Source: Kutzneria sp. CA-103260
Lineage (GTDB): Bacteria > Actinomycetota > Actinomycetes > Mycobacteriales > Pseudonocardiaceae
DNA length: 64,000 nucleotides
NCBI RefSeq assembly: GCF_018263855.1
Contig: NZ_CP073318.1
Span: forward strand, 2,046,001-2,110,000
Direction: 5' to 3'
The translations under genes and the position numbers were made by a program. The notes beneath the pieces were generated by a model. That model ran no database searches and had not been told where the DNA came from. It saw nothing but the letters and a program-made list of their open reading frames with translations. This document shows positions 1 to 7,829 of this stretch, piece after piece; positions within the stretch are counted from its first letter, which is position 1, and every line of letters starts with the position of its first letter.

Positions 1-330
1 CCGCGCGCCGGTGGCGATCACGAGGTGGTCGTAGTGGATCGGCTGTGTCCGGTTCGTGCGCACGACCTGGAGCGCGGTGTCGAGGCTCTCCACGGCGGCC
101 AGCCGCCAGGTTATGCCCCACCGGCCCAACGCGGCGGAGAGCGGCACGTGCAGCGGGGCCTCGGCCGCGCCGAACGGCAACCCCGCCAGGCCGGGCCGAT
201 ACAGGAAATGATCCCGGTCCGCCACCACCGTCAGGTGCAGGCGAGTCGGCTTGACCATGGCGCGGAGCTGGAACGCCGTCTCCAGGCCGGCGAATCCGCC
301 GCCCAGGACGACAACACGGTCGGCGAGCAT
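1..330 (-). CDS. NAD(P)/FAD-dependent oxidoreductase, NDH-2/SQR type (3'-truncated by window edge)
   Basis: The first 110 residues of a flavin disulfide-reductase-type protein, running off the left edge. The start is an ATG with GAGAGGAGAACC just upstream. Residues 5-20 form the N-terminal Rossmann FAD site (VVVLGGGFAGLETA). The visible end (YDHLVIATGAR) is the conserved ATG-type motif that closes the first FAD segment in type II NADH dehydrogenases and sulfide:quinone reductases. These are membrane-associated enzymes passing electrons to quinone without proton pumping. The gene shares orientation with the universal stress protein behind it and borders the dormancy-type genes, so a role in low-oxygen respiration is plausible. 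The exact substrate cannot be decided from this part. Confidence 0.8.
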   Translation of the reverse strand, partial: MLADRVVVLGGGFAGLETAFQLRAMVKPTRLHLTVVADRDHFLYRPGLAGLPFGAAEAPLHVPLSAALGRWGITWRLAAVESLDTALQVVRTNRTQPIHYDHLVIATGAR

Positions 331-401
331 GGTTCTCCTCTCGGGATGTCGGCGAAGGCTCACCGCGGTGGTTCCACCGGTCCGGAGTGCCGGGTGCGGG
401 G

Positions 402-1292
402 TCAGCGTTCGGCGCGGACGACCAGCACCGGGCAGGGCGCGTGGTAGACGAGGGCCTGGCTGGTGGAACCGAGCAGCAGGCCGCCGAGTTCGGCGCGGCC
501 CCGGCTGCCGACGACAACCAGCTGGGCGCCGCGCGCGTGGTCGAGCAGCAGCTGCCTGGCCCGGCCGCCCTCGACCACGCGGCGAACGGTCACGTCCGGG
601 TATTTCTCGCCGTAGCCGGCGAGGCGCTCGGCCAGCTGTTCCTCCTGTCTGGTCTGCACGACTTCCCAGTCCACGATGAACTGGCGCGCGAACGCGTAGG
701 AGTTCTCGGAGGCGAACTCGGTCCAGCCGTGCACGGCGACCAGTTCGACGCCGCGGGACGACGCCTCCTCGTACGCCCAGGCCAGCGCGCTCTCGCTGGT
801 GGGGGTGCCGTCGACGCCGACCACGACCGGTCCGTCGGCGGTGGGCTGCTCACCGCGGACCACCACGACCGGACAGTGGGCCCGCGCGATGGTCGCGATC
901 GCGGTGGAACCGATCAGGATGCCGGTGAAGCCGCCCAGCCCCCGCGAGCCGAGCACGACCAGCGCCGCCTGCTTCGACTCGTCCACCAGGATCGGGATCG
1001 GCGAGCCCTCGTGTAGCCCGGTCGTGACGGACAGGTCCGGGTGCAGGGCCTTGACCAGTTCGCCGGCGTCCTTGAGACAGGTGCGGCCGGACTGCCGCAT
1101 CGCCTCGAAGTAGTCCCTCGCCAACCCGAACGATCCGCCGTAGGCGATGGCCGCGAAGTCCACCGCGTGCGTCAGCCGCAGCGACATGCCCCGTCGAGCC
1201 GCCTCGTCGGCCGCCCAGCGGACGGCGTCGAGCGCGGAATCGGATCCGTCCACGGCGGCCACGATGTGGCGGCCGACAACGCTGCTGGTCAC
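402..1292 (-). CDS. Universal stress protein, two tandem UspA domains
   Basis: A 296-residue protein with two UspA folds, roughly residues 7-145 and 155-293. Each has an N-terminal VDGS/VDGT start (AAVDGSDSALDAV, VGVDGTPTSESAL) and a C-terminal ATP-binding G2xG9xG(S/T) motif (GSRGLGGFTGILIGST and GSRGRAELGGLLLGST). Both ATP motifs are intact. The start is GTG with GAGGAG 8 bases upstream. Tandem USPs of this length are typical of mycobacterial DosR-controlled proteins such as Rv2005c and Rv1996. A GC-rich palindromic element lies about 80 bp upstream. Expected role: an ATP-binding cytosolic stress factor under hypoxia or energy limitation. Family assignment is certain; the dormancy role is inference. 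Confidence 0.92.
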   Translation of the reverse strand: MTSSVVGRHIVAAVDGSDSALDAVRWAADEAARRGMSLRLTHAVDFAAIAYGGSFGLARDYFEAMRQSGRTCLKDAGELVKALHPDLSVTTGLHEGSPIPILVDESKQAALVVLGSRGLGGFTGILIGSTAIATIARAHCPVVVVRGEQPTADGPVVVGVDGTPTSESALAWAYEEASSRGVELVAVHGWTEFASENSYAFARQFIVDWEVVQTRQEEQLAERLAGYGEKYPDVTVRRVVEGGRARQLLLDHARGAQLVVVGSRGRAELGGLLLGSTSQALVYHAPCPVLVVRAER

Positions 1293-1370
1293 TTCGTTCT
1301 CCTCGACGTCAGGGCACGAAAGCGGTGCACCTCGACGCTAGGAAGACCGGCGACCGGGGCGAAGAGAACC

Positions 1371-1386
1371 AGGGCCCGGCGGGCCA
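1371..1386. promoter_or_regulatory. Degenerate DosR-box-like GC-rich repeat upstream of the USP gene
   Basis: AGGGCCCGGCGGGCC carries two GGGCC blocks separated by four bases. It lies about 80 bp upstream of the divergent USP start at 1292. Similar GC-rich elements precede several other dormancy-type genes here. In a genome this GC-rich such motifs arise by chance, so this is only a candidate activator site. Confidence 0.3.
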
Positions 1387-1425
1387 CGGCCGAAGTGCCC
1401 TGTTCGGCGCACGCGTCCCGCCCTC

Positions 1426-1444
1426 ATGTTAATGGCAGTTACAT
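1426..1444. promoter_or_regulatory. TetR operator copy 1 (ATGTT-N9-tACAT)
   Basis: ATGTTAATGGCAGTTACAT is a 19-bp imperfect palindrome, AT-rich against its surroundings, 66 bp before the TetR gene at 1510. It shares the ATGTT-N9-AACAT layout with sites at 1493-1511, 6429-6447 and 6456-6474. One base of the right half-site deviates (TACAT instead of AACAT). Confidence 0.65.
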
Positions 1445-1492
1445 TGCGGCCGTCGGGCGCTGGGCGTCGCTTTCCGTCGGGCGCTGATCACG

Positions 1493-1511
1493 ATGTTAAA
1501 ATCCGCAACAT
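1493..1511. promoter_or_regulatory. TetR operator copy 2, overlapping the TetR start codon
   Basis: ATGTTAAAATCCGCAACAT has perfect ATGTT/AACAT ends around nine bases. Its last two bases are the A and T of the proposed ATG start (1510). Binding here would block initiation of the gene's own transcript. Together with the site 67 bp upstream this indicates autoregulation. Confidence 0.7.
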
Positions 1512-2163
1512 GTCGCCTCGCAGCTCCGACGCCGGTGCCAAGGCCAACGCCACGCCGTCGGGCTCTTACCACCACGGTGATCTCAAGCGGGCCCTGGTCG
1601 CGGCGGCACGCGAGCTGGTGGCGGAAAAGGGGCCGCAGGGCTTCACCATGACGGAGGCCGCGAAGCGCGCCGGTGTCAGCGTGGCCGCCCCGTACCGGCA
1701 TTTCGCCGACAAGGACGCGCTGCTGGCCGAGGTCGCCGAACAGGGCTTCGTCATCATGGGACAGGCGCTCGACCGGGCCTACGCGCGCGGCCGGGAGCCC
1801 CGCGACCTGGCGGTCCGGATGGCTCGTGCCTATGTGCGGTGGGCCGTGGCGAATCCCGACTACTACCGGGTCATGTTCGGCGACGCCTACGGCGTGGAGG
1901 ACTTCGACGACGTCCGGCCGGCCGGACGGCAGCTGTTCGAGAAGCTGCTGGACGTCATCCAGGCCTGCCAGGCGGCCGGGGTGATCCGGCCGCAGGACCC
2001 GCGCGCGGTCGCCGGCCCGCTGTGGTCGGTCATGCACGGGATCGCGTTGCTGCAGATCGGCCGGAAGTTCCGCGCCGTCGGCATCAGGGAGTCCGCGGAC
2101 TCCCTGACGACCCGCACGGTCACCGCGCTGCTGGACTCCCCGGAGATCGCGGCCGCGCGCTGA
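1510..2163 (+). CDS. TetR-family transcriptional regulator (WHG-domain type)
   Basis: A 217-residue regulator. Residues about 20-70 form a TetR N-terminal helix-turn-helix (FTMTEAAKRAGVSVAAPYRHF, then ADKDALL). The C-terminal half has the WAVANPDYYRVMFGD and WSVMHGIALLQIG motifs typical of the WHG ligand-binding domain. The reading frame opens at 1426, but ATG 1510 gives the usual length and keeps the operator outside the coding region. Two ATGTT-N9-AACAT sites lie at the promoter, one touching the start codon. The same motif appears twice upstream of the SDR-SRPBCC gene at 6523, which is therefore its likely target. The ligand is unknown, perhaps a lipid-like or ketone metabolite given the target. 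Confidence 0.88.
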   Translation: MSPRSSDAGAKANATPSGSYHHGDLKRALVAAARELVAEKGPQGFTMTEAAKRAGVSVAAPYRHFADKDALLAEVAEQGFVIMGQALDRAYARGREPRDLAVRMARAYVRWAVANPDYYRVMFGDAYGVEDFDDVRPAGRQLFEKLLDVIQACQAAGVIRPQDPRAVAGPLWSVMHGIALLQIGRKFRAVGIRESADSLTTRTVTALLDSPEIAAAR

Positions 2164-2259
2164 CGGCGGTCCATGTCGGCCGAGTCGCCGGGGAAACCCG
2201 GGACGGGCAGAACGGTTGGCCCGCAAGGGGTTCGGGAAGTGTCGTTGTGCGGTGCGGCC

Positions 2260-2279
2260 CAGGGCTTTGGGCACTGCCC
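2260..2279. promoter_or_regulatory. Possible activator site before the P-type ATPase gene
   Basis: CAGGGCTTTGGGCACTGCCC contains the palindrome GGGCA-C-TGCCC and an AGGGC-N4-GGCAC arrangement like the other DosR-box-like elements of this region. It ends about 32 bp before the chosen ATPase start, so it could overlap the core promoter. Weak evidence. Confidence 0.25.
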
Positions 2280-2311
2280 GGTGGGGGAGCGGCCTTCCTA
2301 GTGTCGACCGG

Positions 2312-5089
2312 ATGGAACACGGACTGGCGGCGCCGCCCGCGGCGAAGAACGGCGAAGTCGTTCCGGTGCAGGAGCTTTCCGTCGGCGACGGGTTCGCCGC
2401 AGTGGGGTCGTCCGCCCGCGGCCTGTCCGGGGCGGAGGCCGCACGTCGGCTGACGGTCAACGGCCGCAACGAGTTGCCGAGACCCCGGCGGGCCTCGCCG
2501 GTCGCGCGGTTCGCGTGGCAGTTCACCGATCTGTTCGCGATCGTGCTGCTCGTCGCGGCGGTCGTGACCCTGTTGTCGTACCTGGTGGCCACGCCGAGAG
2601 ACGTGGGCAACCTCCAGCTGTCCGCGGCGATCGCCGCGGTTGTCGTGCTCAACGCCGTGATCGGCTTCATGCAGGAGTACATGGCCGAGCGGACGGCGGA
2701 GACGTTGCAGGCCATGGTCCCGCACCGCGCGGTCGTGGTGCGGGACGGCGCCCGCGTCGAGGTGCCGGCCGTGGAACTGGTGATCGGCGACCTCGTCGTG
2801 CTGGAGGCCGGAGACGCGGTGTCGGCCGACTGCCGGGTGGTCGAGGCCCACGACCTGACGGTCAACAACATGGCGCTGACCGGGGAGAGCGACCCGGTCG
2901 GGCGGAACACCGCGCCGGCGCCGGCCGGGATGGCCCGGTTGGAGGCCCGCAACCTGGTGTGGATGGGCACGGTGGTGTCCGGCGGCACCGGCAAGGCGGT
3001 GGTCGCGGCGACCGGCGCGGCGACCGAGTTCGGCCGGATCTTCCGGCTGACGACGGACGTGCGCGCCGACCGCAGCCCGCTCCAGCGCCAGATCGCCATC
3101 ATGGCCCGGCGGGTCGCGCTGGCGGCGTTCGCGCTCGGCGCGATGCTGTTCGTCGTGCGACTGCCCGCGGGGGATTCGCTCACCTCCACCTTCGTCTTCG
3201 CGTTGGGCGTGATGGTGGCGCTGGTGCCCGAGGGGTTGCCCGCGACGATGTCGGTGGCGCTGGCCATCGGGGTGCGCCGGATGGCACGACGACAGGCGCT
3301 GATCAAGAAGTTGCTCGCGGTGGAGACGCTCGGCTCGACCACGGTCATCTGCACCGACAAGACGGGCACCCTGACCCGGGCCGAGATGACCGTGCAGACG
3401 GTGTGGTCCGGCGGCCGCACGCACCGGGTCGGCGGTGTCGGCTACGCGCCCGAGGGAGAGGTCGAGGACGCGGACGAGGTTCGGGACCTGCTGAGCGCGG
3501 CGGCGCTGTGCTGTGATGCCCGGCTGCTGCCGCCCGAAGGCCGGCAGGGCTGGCGAATTCTCGGTGACACCACGGAAGGCGCGCTGCTGGTGGCCGCGGC
3601 CAAGGCCGGCGTGGACCTCGCGGCGACCCAGGCGGCGTGGCCCCGGGTCGGGGAGTTCCCGTTCGACTCGGCGCGCAAGCTGATGACCACTCTGCACCGT
3701 GTCGACGGTGGCGTCCGGGCGAACGTCAAGGGTGCGCCGCAGGAACTGCTCGCCCGGTGCTCGCACATCCGGGTCGGCGCCGAGACCGTGGTGCTCGACG
3801 ACGAGCTGCGGCGGCAGGTGCTTGCCGCCAACGACGACATGGCCCGGTCGGCGCTGCGGGTGCTCGCGGTGGCGTCACGGGCGGTGAGCTCGGCCCGGGC
3901 GGACCAGGACGAAGCCGAACAGGGGCTTACCCTGCTCGGCCTCGTCGGCATGCTCGACCCGCCCCGGCCCGAGGTGGTGGCCGCCGTGCGGGCCTGCCGG
4001 CACGCCGGCATCCGGGTCGTGATGGTGACCGGCGACTACGCGCTCACGGCCGAGGCGATCGCCCGCAAGGTCGGCATCCTGCCGGCCGGCGCGGTGGTGC
4101 GGACCGTGACCGGCGTGGAGCTCGACGCCATCGACGACGTGTCGCTGCGGACGTTGCTGGCCGACTCGCCGCACGTGCTGTTCGCGCGGGTCAAGCCCGA
4201 GCACAAGATGCGTGTCGTCGGGGCGTTCAAGGATCTGGGCGAGGTCGTCGCGGTCACCGGGGACGGGGCCAACGACGCGCCCGCGCTCAAGCGCGCGGAC
4301 ATCGGCGTGTCCATGGGGGAGTCGGGCACGGACGTGGCCCGCGAGGCGTCGGTGATGGTGCTGCTCGACGACTCGTTCGCCTCCATCGCCGCCGCCGTCG
4401 AGCTCGGCCGGTCGGTCTACGGCAACATCCGCAAGTTCCTGATCTACCTGTTCAGCCACAACATGGGCGAGCTGGTGCCGATCCTGGTCGCCACGTTCGC
4501 CGGGTTCCCACTGGTGCCGATCACCACGCTGCAGATCCTCGCCATCGACCTCGGGGCCGACGTGCTGCCGGCGCTGGCTCTCGGCGCCGAGCCGCCGGAG
4601 CCGGGCGCCATGGACCTGCCGCCGCGCCGGCAGACCCAGACGCTGTTCTCCGGTTCGCTGGTGCGCCGTTTCCTGTTCCTGGGCGGCATCCAGGCGGTCG
4701 GGGTGACCTTCGCCTTCTTCTGGACGCTGCACGCGGCCGGCGTGCCGTTCACCGGCGCCACCGCGCAGCTGCCCGGCTACCGCGAGGCGATCACCATGAC
4801 ACAGGCGGCCATCGTGGTGAGCCAGCTGTTCAACGGCCTCGCGGTGCGCAGCGACCGGCACAGCATCGTCCACATCGGACTGTTCAGCAACCCGCCGCTG
4901 CTCGCCGCCCAGGGCGTCAGCATCCTGCTGATCTGCGGGATCAGCTACCTGCCGCCGCTGCAGGCGCTGTTCCACACCGCCCCGCTCTCGCTCGCCGACT
5001 GGGCCCTGCTGATCGCGCTGGGCGCGATGGTGCTGGTGGCCGACGAGATCCGCAAGTTCGTGCTGCGCCGAAGGGAGACCCCAACGTGA
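2312..5089 (+). CDS. Cation-transporting P-type ATPase, P2 type, CtpF-like
   Basis: A 925-residue P2-type ATPase. It has a cation-ATPase N-terminal domain (GLSGAEAARRLTVNGRNELP), actuator loop TGES (about residue 190), M4 motif PEGLP, phosphorylation motif DKTGTLT with Asp349, nucleotide-domain KGAPQ, and hinge TGDGANDAPALK (about 650). A C-terminal membrane domain follows, ending near the stop. The open frame begins further upstream at a TTG, but ATG 2312 fits the family start; no strong ribosome site is visible. The PEGLP subgroup exports Ca2+ or other cations. M. tuberculosis CtpF is such a pump in the DosR regulon. The stop overlaps the GTG of the first TrkA-like gene (GTGA), giving a coupled operon of pump plus two NAD-binding regulators. 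The ion cannot be read from the sequence. Confidence 0.93.
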   Translation: MEHGLAAPPAAKNGEVVPVQELSVGDGFAAVGSSARGLSGAEAARRLTVNGRNELPRPRRASPVARFAWQFTDLFAIVLLVAAVVTLLSYLVATPRDVGNLQLSAAIAAVVVLNAVIGFMQEYMAERTAETLQAMVPHRAVVVRDGARVEVPAVELVIGDLVVLEAGDAVSADCRVVEAHDLTVNNMALTGESDPVGRNTAPAPAGMARLEARNLVWMGTVVSGGTGKAVVAATGAATEFGRIFRLTTDVRADRSPLQRQIAIMARRVALAAFALGAMLFVVRLPAGDSLTSTFVFALGVMVALVPEGLPATMSVALAIGVRRMARRQALIKKLLAVETLGSTTVICTDKTGTLTRAEMTVQTVWSGGRTHRVGGVGYAPEGEVEDADEVRDLLSAAALCCDARLLPPEGRQGWRILGDTTEGALLVAAAKAGVDLAATQAAWPRVGEFPFDSARKLMTTLHRVDGGVRANVKGAPQELLARCSHIRVGAETVVLDDELRRQVLAANDDMARSALRVLAVASRAVSSARADQDEAEQGLTLLGLVGMLDPPRPEVVAAVRACRHAGIRVVMVTGDYALTAEAIARKVGILPAGAVVRTVTGVELDAIDDVSLRTLLADSPHVLFARVKPEHKMRVVGAFKDLGEVVAVTGDGANDAPALKRADIGVSMGESGTDVAREASVMVLLDDSFASIAAAVELGRSVYGNIRKFLIYLFSHNMGELVPILVATFAGFPLVPITTLQILAIDLGADVLPALALGAEPPEPGAMDLPPRRQTQTLFSGSLVRRFLFLGGIQAVGVTFAFFWTLHAAGVPFTGATAQLPGYREAITMTQAAIVVSQLFNGLAVRSDRHSIVHIGLFSNPPLLAAQGVSILLICGISYLPPLQALFHTAPLSLADWALLIALGAMVLVADEIRKFVLRRRETPT

Positions 5090-5745
5090 ACGTCATCATC
5101 ATCGGGTGCGGACGGGTCGGGTCGACCCTGGCGCACCAACTCCGCGCGGAGCGGCATCACGTCTGCGTGCTCGACCGCGACGCAGCCACGCGCAAGCTGT
5201 TGTCCGCCGGCTACACCGGCGACTTCCTTGTCGGCAACGGCTACAACCGGGATCTGCTGGAGCAGGCCGGGATCGGCGACGCCGACGCGGTCGTCGCGGT
5301 GACCTCCGGCGACAACACGAACATCGTCGCCGCCCGGATCGCCAAGGAGGACTACCGGGTGCCCCGAGTGGTGGCCCGCATCTACGACCCGCGCCGCGCC
5401 GACATCTACCGCGAACTCGGCATCCCGACCGTGGCCAGCGTGCGCTGGACGGCCGGCCGCATCCACCAGATGCTCGCCCACCGCTACCTCGACCCGGACG
5501 TCACCTTCGGCAACGGCGAGGTGCTGCTGGTGCGGGAGACGCTGCCCGTGTGGCTGGCCGGCCGCCCGCTGCGCGAACTCGAAGTCGACGAGCAGATCCG
5601 GGTCGTCGCCGTCACCCGCTGCGGCCACGCGTTCCTGCCGGCCGCGCACAGCCTCGCGGCCGCCGACGACACGGTCAGCTTCGCGGTGGCCATGGCCGCC
5701 CTGCCGCGGCTGCGGTCGTTCCTGGACCGGGAGCTCGGCACATGA
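5086..5745 (+). CDS. TrkA/RCK-domain protein 1
   Basis: A 219-residue TrkA-type protein. Residues 1-120 form a Rossmann NAD(H)-binding RCK domain (NVIIIGCGRVGSTLA, with the acidic LDRD end of strand 2). Residues 130-219 form a TrkA-C ligand domain. Such proteins gate K+ channels and transporters in response to NAD(H) or nucleotides and have no membrane segment. Its GTG start overlaps the ATPase stop by four bases, and its TGA overlaps the start of a second TrkA-like gene (ATGA). No Trk/Ktr or channel gene is in the window. The context therefore suggests either that the pair regulates the P-type ATPase or that it partners a channel encoded elsewhere. Confidence 0.9.
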   Translation: MNVIIIGCGRVGSTLAHQLRAERHHVCVLDRDAATRKLLSAGYTGDFLVGNGYNRDLLEQAGIGDADAVVAVTSGDNTNIVAARIAKEDYRVPRVVARIYDPRRADIYRELGIPTVASVRWTAGRIHQMLAHRYLDPDVTFGNGEVLLVRETLPVWLAGRPLRELEVDEQIRVVAVTRCGHAFLPAAHSLAAADDTVSFAVAMAALPRLRSFLDRELGT

Positions 5746-6413
5746 AGATCATCATCGCTGGCCTCGGCCACCTCGGCGAGCAGGCCGGTCACCTGCTGGC
5801 AGCCGCCGGCCACCAGGTCACCGCCATCGAGCGGGACCGGGCGCGGGCCGACGCGCTCGCGGCCGACCATCTCGTCCGGCTCGTGCACGGCGACGCCTGC
5901 GAACCGGTGGTCCTGGAGTCCGCCGGCGCGCTCACCGCCGACCTGCTGCTGGCCGCGACCGGCGAGGACGAGGACAACCTGGTCATCTCGCTGCTGGCCA
6001 AGCGCCAGTTCCAGATCCACCGCACGCTCGCGCGGGTCAACGACCCGGACAACGCCTGGCTGTTCGACGGCCGCTGGGGCGTCGACGCGGCGCTGCCCGC
6101 CTCGGCCCCGCTCGTGTCGCTGATCGAGGAGGCCGCCGACATCGCCGACACCATCGGACTGGTCCGGCTGGCCAGCGCGGGCGTCACGCTGATCGAAACG
6201 AAGATCACTGTGGACTCCTTCGCCGCCGGCCGCGCGGTCGACGAGCTCGCGCTGCCGCCCAACACGGTGGTCGCCGCGGTCATCCACGACGGCGCGCTGA
6301 GCGTGCCCGGCGGGGACTACCGCTTCCGGCCGGCCGACGCCGTGCTCGTCATCACCGGCAACGCCACCGAAAGCGACATCCGAGCGGCTTTCCAGCGGGA
6401 GCCCGCCGGCTGA
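5742..6413 (+). CDS. TrkA/RCK-domain protein 2
   Basis: A 223-residue TrkA-type protein. The N-terminal nucleotide-binding half has MKIIIAGLGHLGEQAG and the IERD strand-2 end. The C-terminal half is a TrkA-C domain (GRAVDELALPPNTVVAAVI...). The ATG overlaps the stop of the preceding TrkA gene, so the two are translationally coupled and probably form a heteromeric RCK ring, comparable to the paired CeoB/CeoC proteins of mycobacteria. It is the last gene of the ATPase-TrkA-TrkA operon. The dyad carrying two TetR-type operators begins 13 bp after its stop. Confidence 0.9.
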   Translation: MKIIIAGLGHLGEQAGHLLAAAGHQVTAIERDRARADALAADHLVRLVHGDACEPVVLESAGALTADLLLAATGEDEDNLVISLLAKRQFQIHRTLARVNDPDNAWLFDGRWGVDAALPASAPLVSLIEEAADIADTIGLVRLASAGVTLIETKITVDSFAAGRAVDELALPPNTVVAAVIHDGALSVPGGDYRFRPADAVLVITGNATESDIRAAFQREPAG

Positions 6414-6428
6414 CCCGAGGCACGCCCA

Positions 6429-6447
6429 ATGTTGACGCCTTTAACAT
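6429..6447. promoter_or_regulatory. TetR operator copy 3 (left arm of large dyad)
   Basis: ATGTTGACGCCTTTAACAT has perfect ATGTT/AACAT ends around nine bases. It is the left arm of a larger dyad with the site at 6456-6474; the arms match as inverted repeats with one mismatch over 20 bp. It lies upstream of the SDR-SRPBCC gene and repeats the sites at the TetR gene at 1510. Confidence 0.75.
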
Positions 6448-6455
6448 CGACCCGT

Positions 6456-6474
6456 ATGTTAAAGGCATCAACAT
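6456..6474. promoter_or_regulatory. TetR operator copy 4 (right arm of large dyad)
   Basis: ATGTTAAAGGCATCAACAT, again ATGTT-N9-AACAT, centred 27 bp from copy 3 and 49 bp before the start at 6523. The full dyad spans about 6426-6477 and is strikingly AT-rich for this genome. That spacing would suit two TetR dimers side by side. Confidence 0.75.
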
Positions 6475-6522
6475 TGGCGCCGCGACGTTCCCGGTTCGCG
6501 GTCGGCGCGGAGGGATCTTCCG

Positions 6523-7812
6523 ATGATCGAGTATCGAGCCCGCTGGGGCGTGGTGACCGGCGCGTCGTCCGGTTTCGGCGAGCTGTTCGCGCAGCGGCTG
6601 GCCGAGCGTGGCATGTCACTGGTGTTGACCGGCCGGGACCACGGCCGGTTGACGGATGTCGCCGTGCGCACCCGCCGGCTGTTCCCCGACGTCGAGATCG
6701 AGACCGCGACGGCCGACCTGGCCTCGGACGGAGGGGTCGAGCAACTGCTGTCGCAGGTCGGGGACCGGCCGGTGGAGGTGCTGGTCAACAACGCCGGGTT
6801 CGGCACCTACGGCCCGTTCACCACGGAGACTCCCGAGCGGATGCTCGATGAGGTGGCCGTCGACGTGACCGCGCTCGTCGGACTGACCCGGGCCCTGTTG
6901 CCCGGCATGGTCGAGCGCGGCTCGGGCGGCGTGCTGAACGTCGCCTCCACCATCGCCTTCCAGCCCTCGCCGTACCAGGCCGTCTACGGGGCCAGCAAGG
7001 CCTTCGTCCTGTCGTTCAGCCAGGCGCTGCGCGCGGAGGCCCGCCCGCACGGGGTCGCGGTCGTCGCGCTGTGCCCCGGCCCCACCCGCACCGGATTCGT
7101 CGCGGCGCTGGACGCGAACGTCTCGGGGACGCGGATCTATCGACGGCTGGCCGAGCCGGGGCCCGTGGTCGACCTGGGCCTGCGGGCCCTGGACCGCAAC
7201 CGGTCCGTGGCGGTGTCCGGCTGGCGCAACCGGATCGGCGCCCGGATGGCCCCGATGATGCCTCGCGATGTGGCGACCGCCGTCGCCGAGAGGTTGCTGG
7301 CGCCGGCTGGTTCGGCTGCCACGCGGCCCCCGATCGACGTCACCACCGAGGTCACGATCGATGCGGACATCGACGATGTCTGGCGCGTGCTGACCACAGT
7401 GGACGAATGGCCCACCTGGTACCGCGCCTGCCGTTGGGTGCGGAGCGACGGAGCCGGCGGCGGGCCGGTGGGGCCGGGTGCCACCTTCACCTGGAAGGCG
7501 CACCCGGTCACGCTGGACAGCACCGTGCTGGCGGCCGACCCGCGACGCGTCTTCAGCTTCCGAGCCGTCGCGCGCGGCCTGTCGGCCATCCACACGGTCA
7601 CTCTCCACCCCACGCCGCAGGGCGTGCGGGTCGTCAGCCACGAGACCCAGACCGGGCCGCTGCCGAGCCTGGCCAGGTGGCCGCTGGCCGCTCACCTGCG
7701 GGCGTCGAACACGGCATGGCTGCGCGATCTTGCCGGCGCCGTCGGAGGACCCGGCCACGACAGCGACGCCCGGCCGTCGCGGCTGTCGAACACGTCGGCA
7801 AGCCCGCACTGA
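6523..7812 (+). CDS. Fusion protein: short-chain dehydrogenase + SRPBCC (START-like) domain
   Basis: A 429-residue two-domain protein. Residues 1-240 are a classical SDR: cofactor motif TGASSGFG, NNAG in VNNAGFGTYG, catalytic Ser in VASTIAF and YxxxK in YGASK. From about residue 275 an SRPBCC/polyketide-cyclase-type domain follows (TTEVTIDADIDDVWRVLTTV, DEWPTWYRACRWV), which normally binds hydrophobic ligands. GGAGGG sits 8 bases before the ATG. Fusing a reductase to a ligand-carrying fold suggests reduction of a lipophilic carbonyl compound. The upstream dyad of two TetR-type operators indicates control by the TetR at 1510. Substrate unknown. Confidence 0.85.
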   Translation: MIEYRARWGVVTGASSGFGELFAQRLAERGMSLVLTGRDHGRLTDVAVRTRRLFPDVEIETATADLASDGGVEQLLSQVGDRPVEVLVNNAGFGTYGPFTTETPERMLDEVAVDVTALVGLTRALLPGMVERGSGGVLNVASTIAFQPSPYQAVYGASKAFVLSFSQALRAEARPHGVAVVALCPGPTRTGFVAALDANVSGTRIYRRLAEPGPVVDLGLRALDRNRSVAVSGWRNRIGARMAPMMPRDVATAVAERLLAPAGSAATRPPIDVTTEVTIDADIDDVWRVLTTVDEWPTWYRACRWVRSDGAGGGPVGPGATFTWKAHPVTLDSTVLAADPRRVFSFRAVARGLSAIHTVTLHPTPQGVRVVSHETQTGPLPSLARWPLAAHLRASNTAWLRDLAGAVGGPGHDSDARPSRLSNTSASPH

Positions 7813-7829
7813 CGCGTCACGCCGGGCTG

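Noticed and set aside
1429..3766. Long minus-strand open frames (over 500 codons) opposite the TetR and ATPase genes
   Set aside because: Arg/Ala/Pro/Gly-rich translation, no motifs, directly opposite strongly conserved genes. Typical GC-driven shadow frames.
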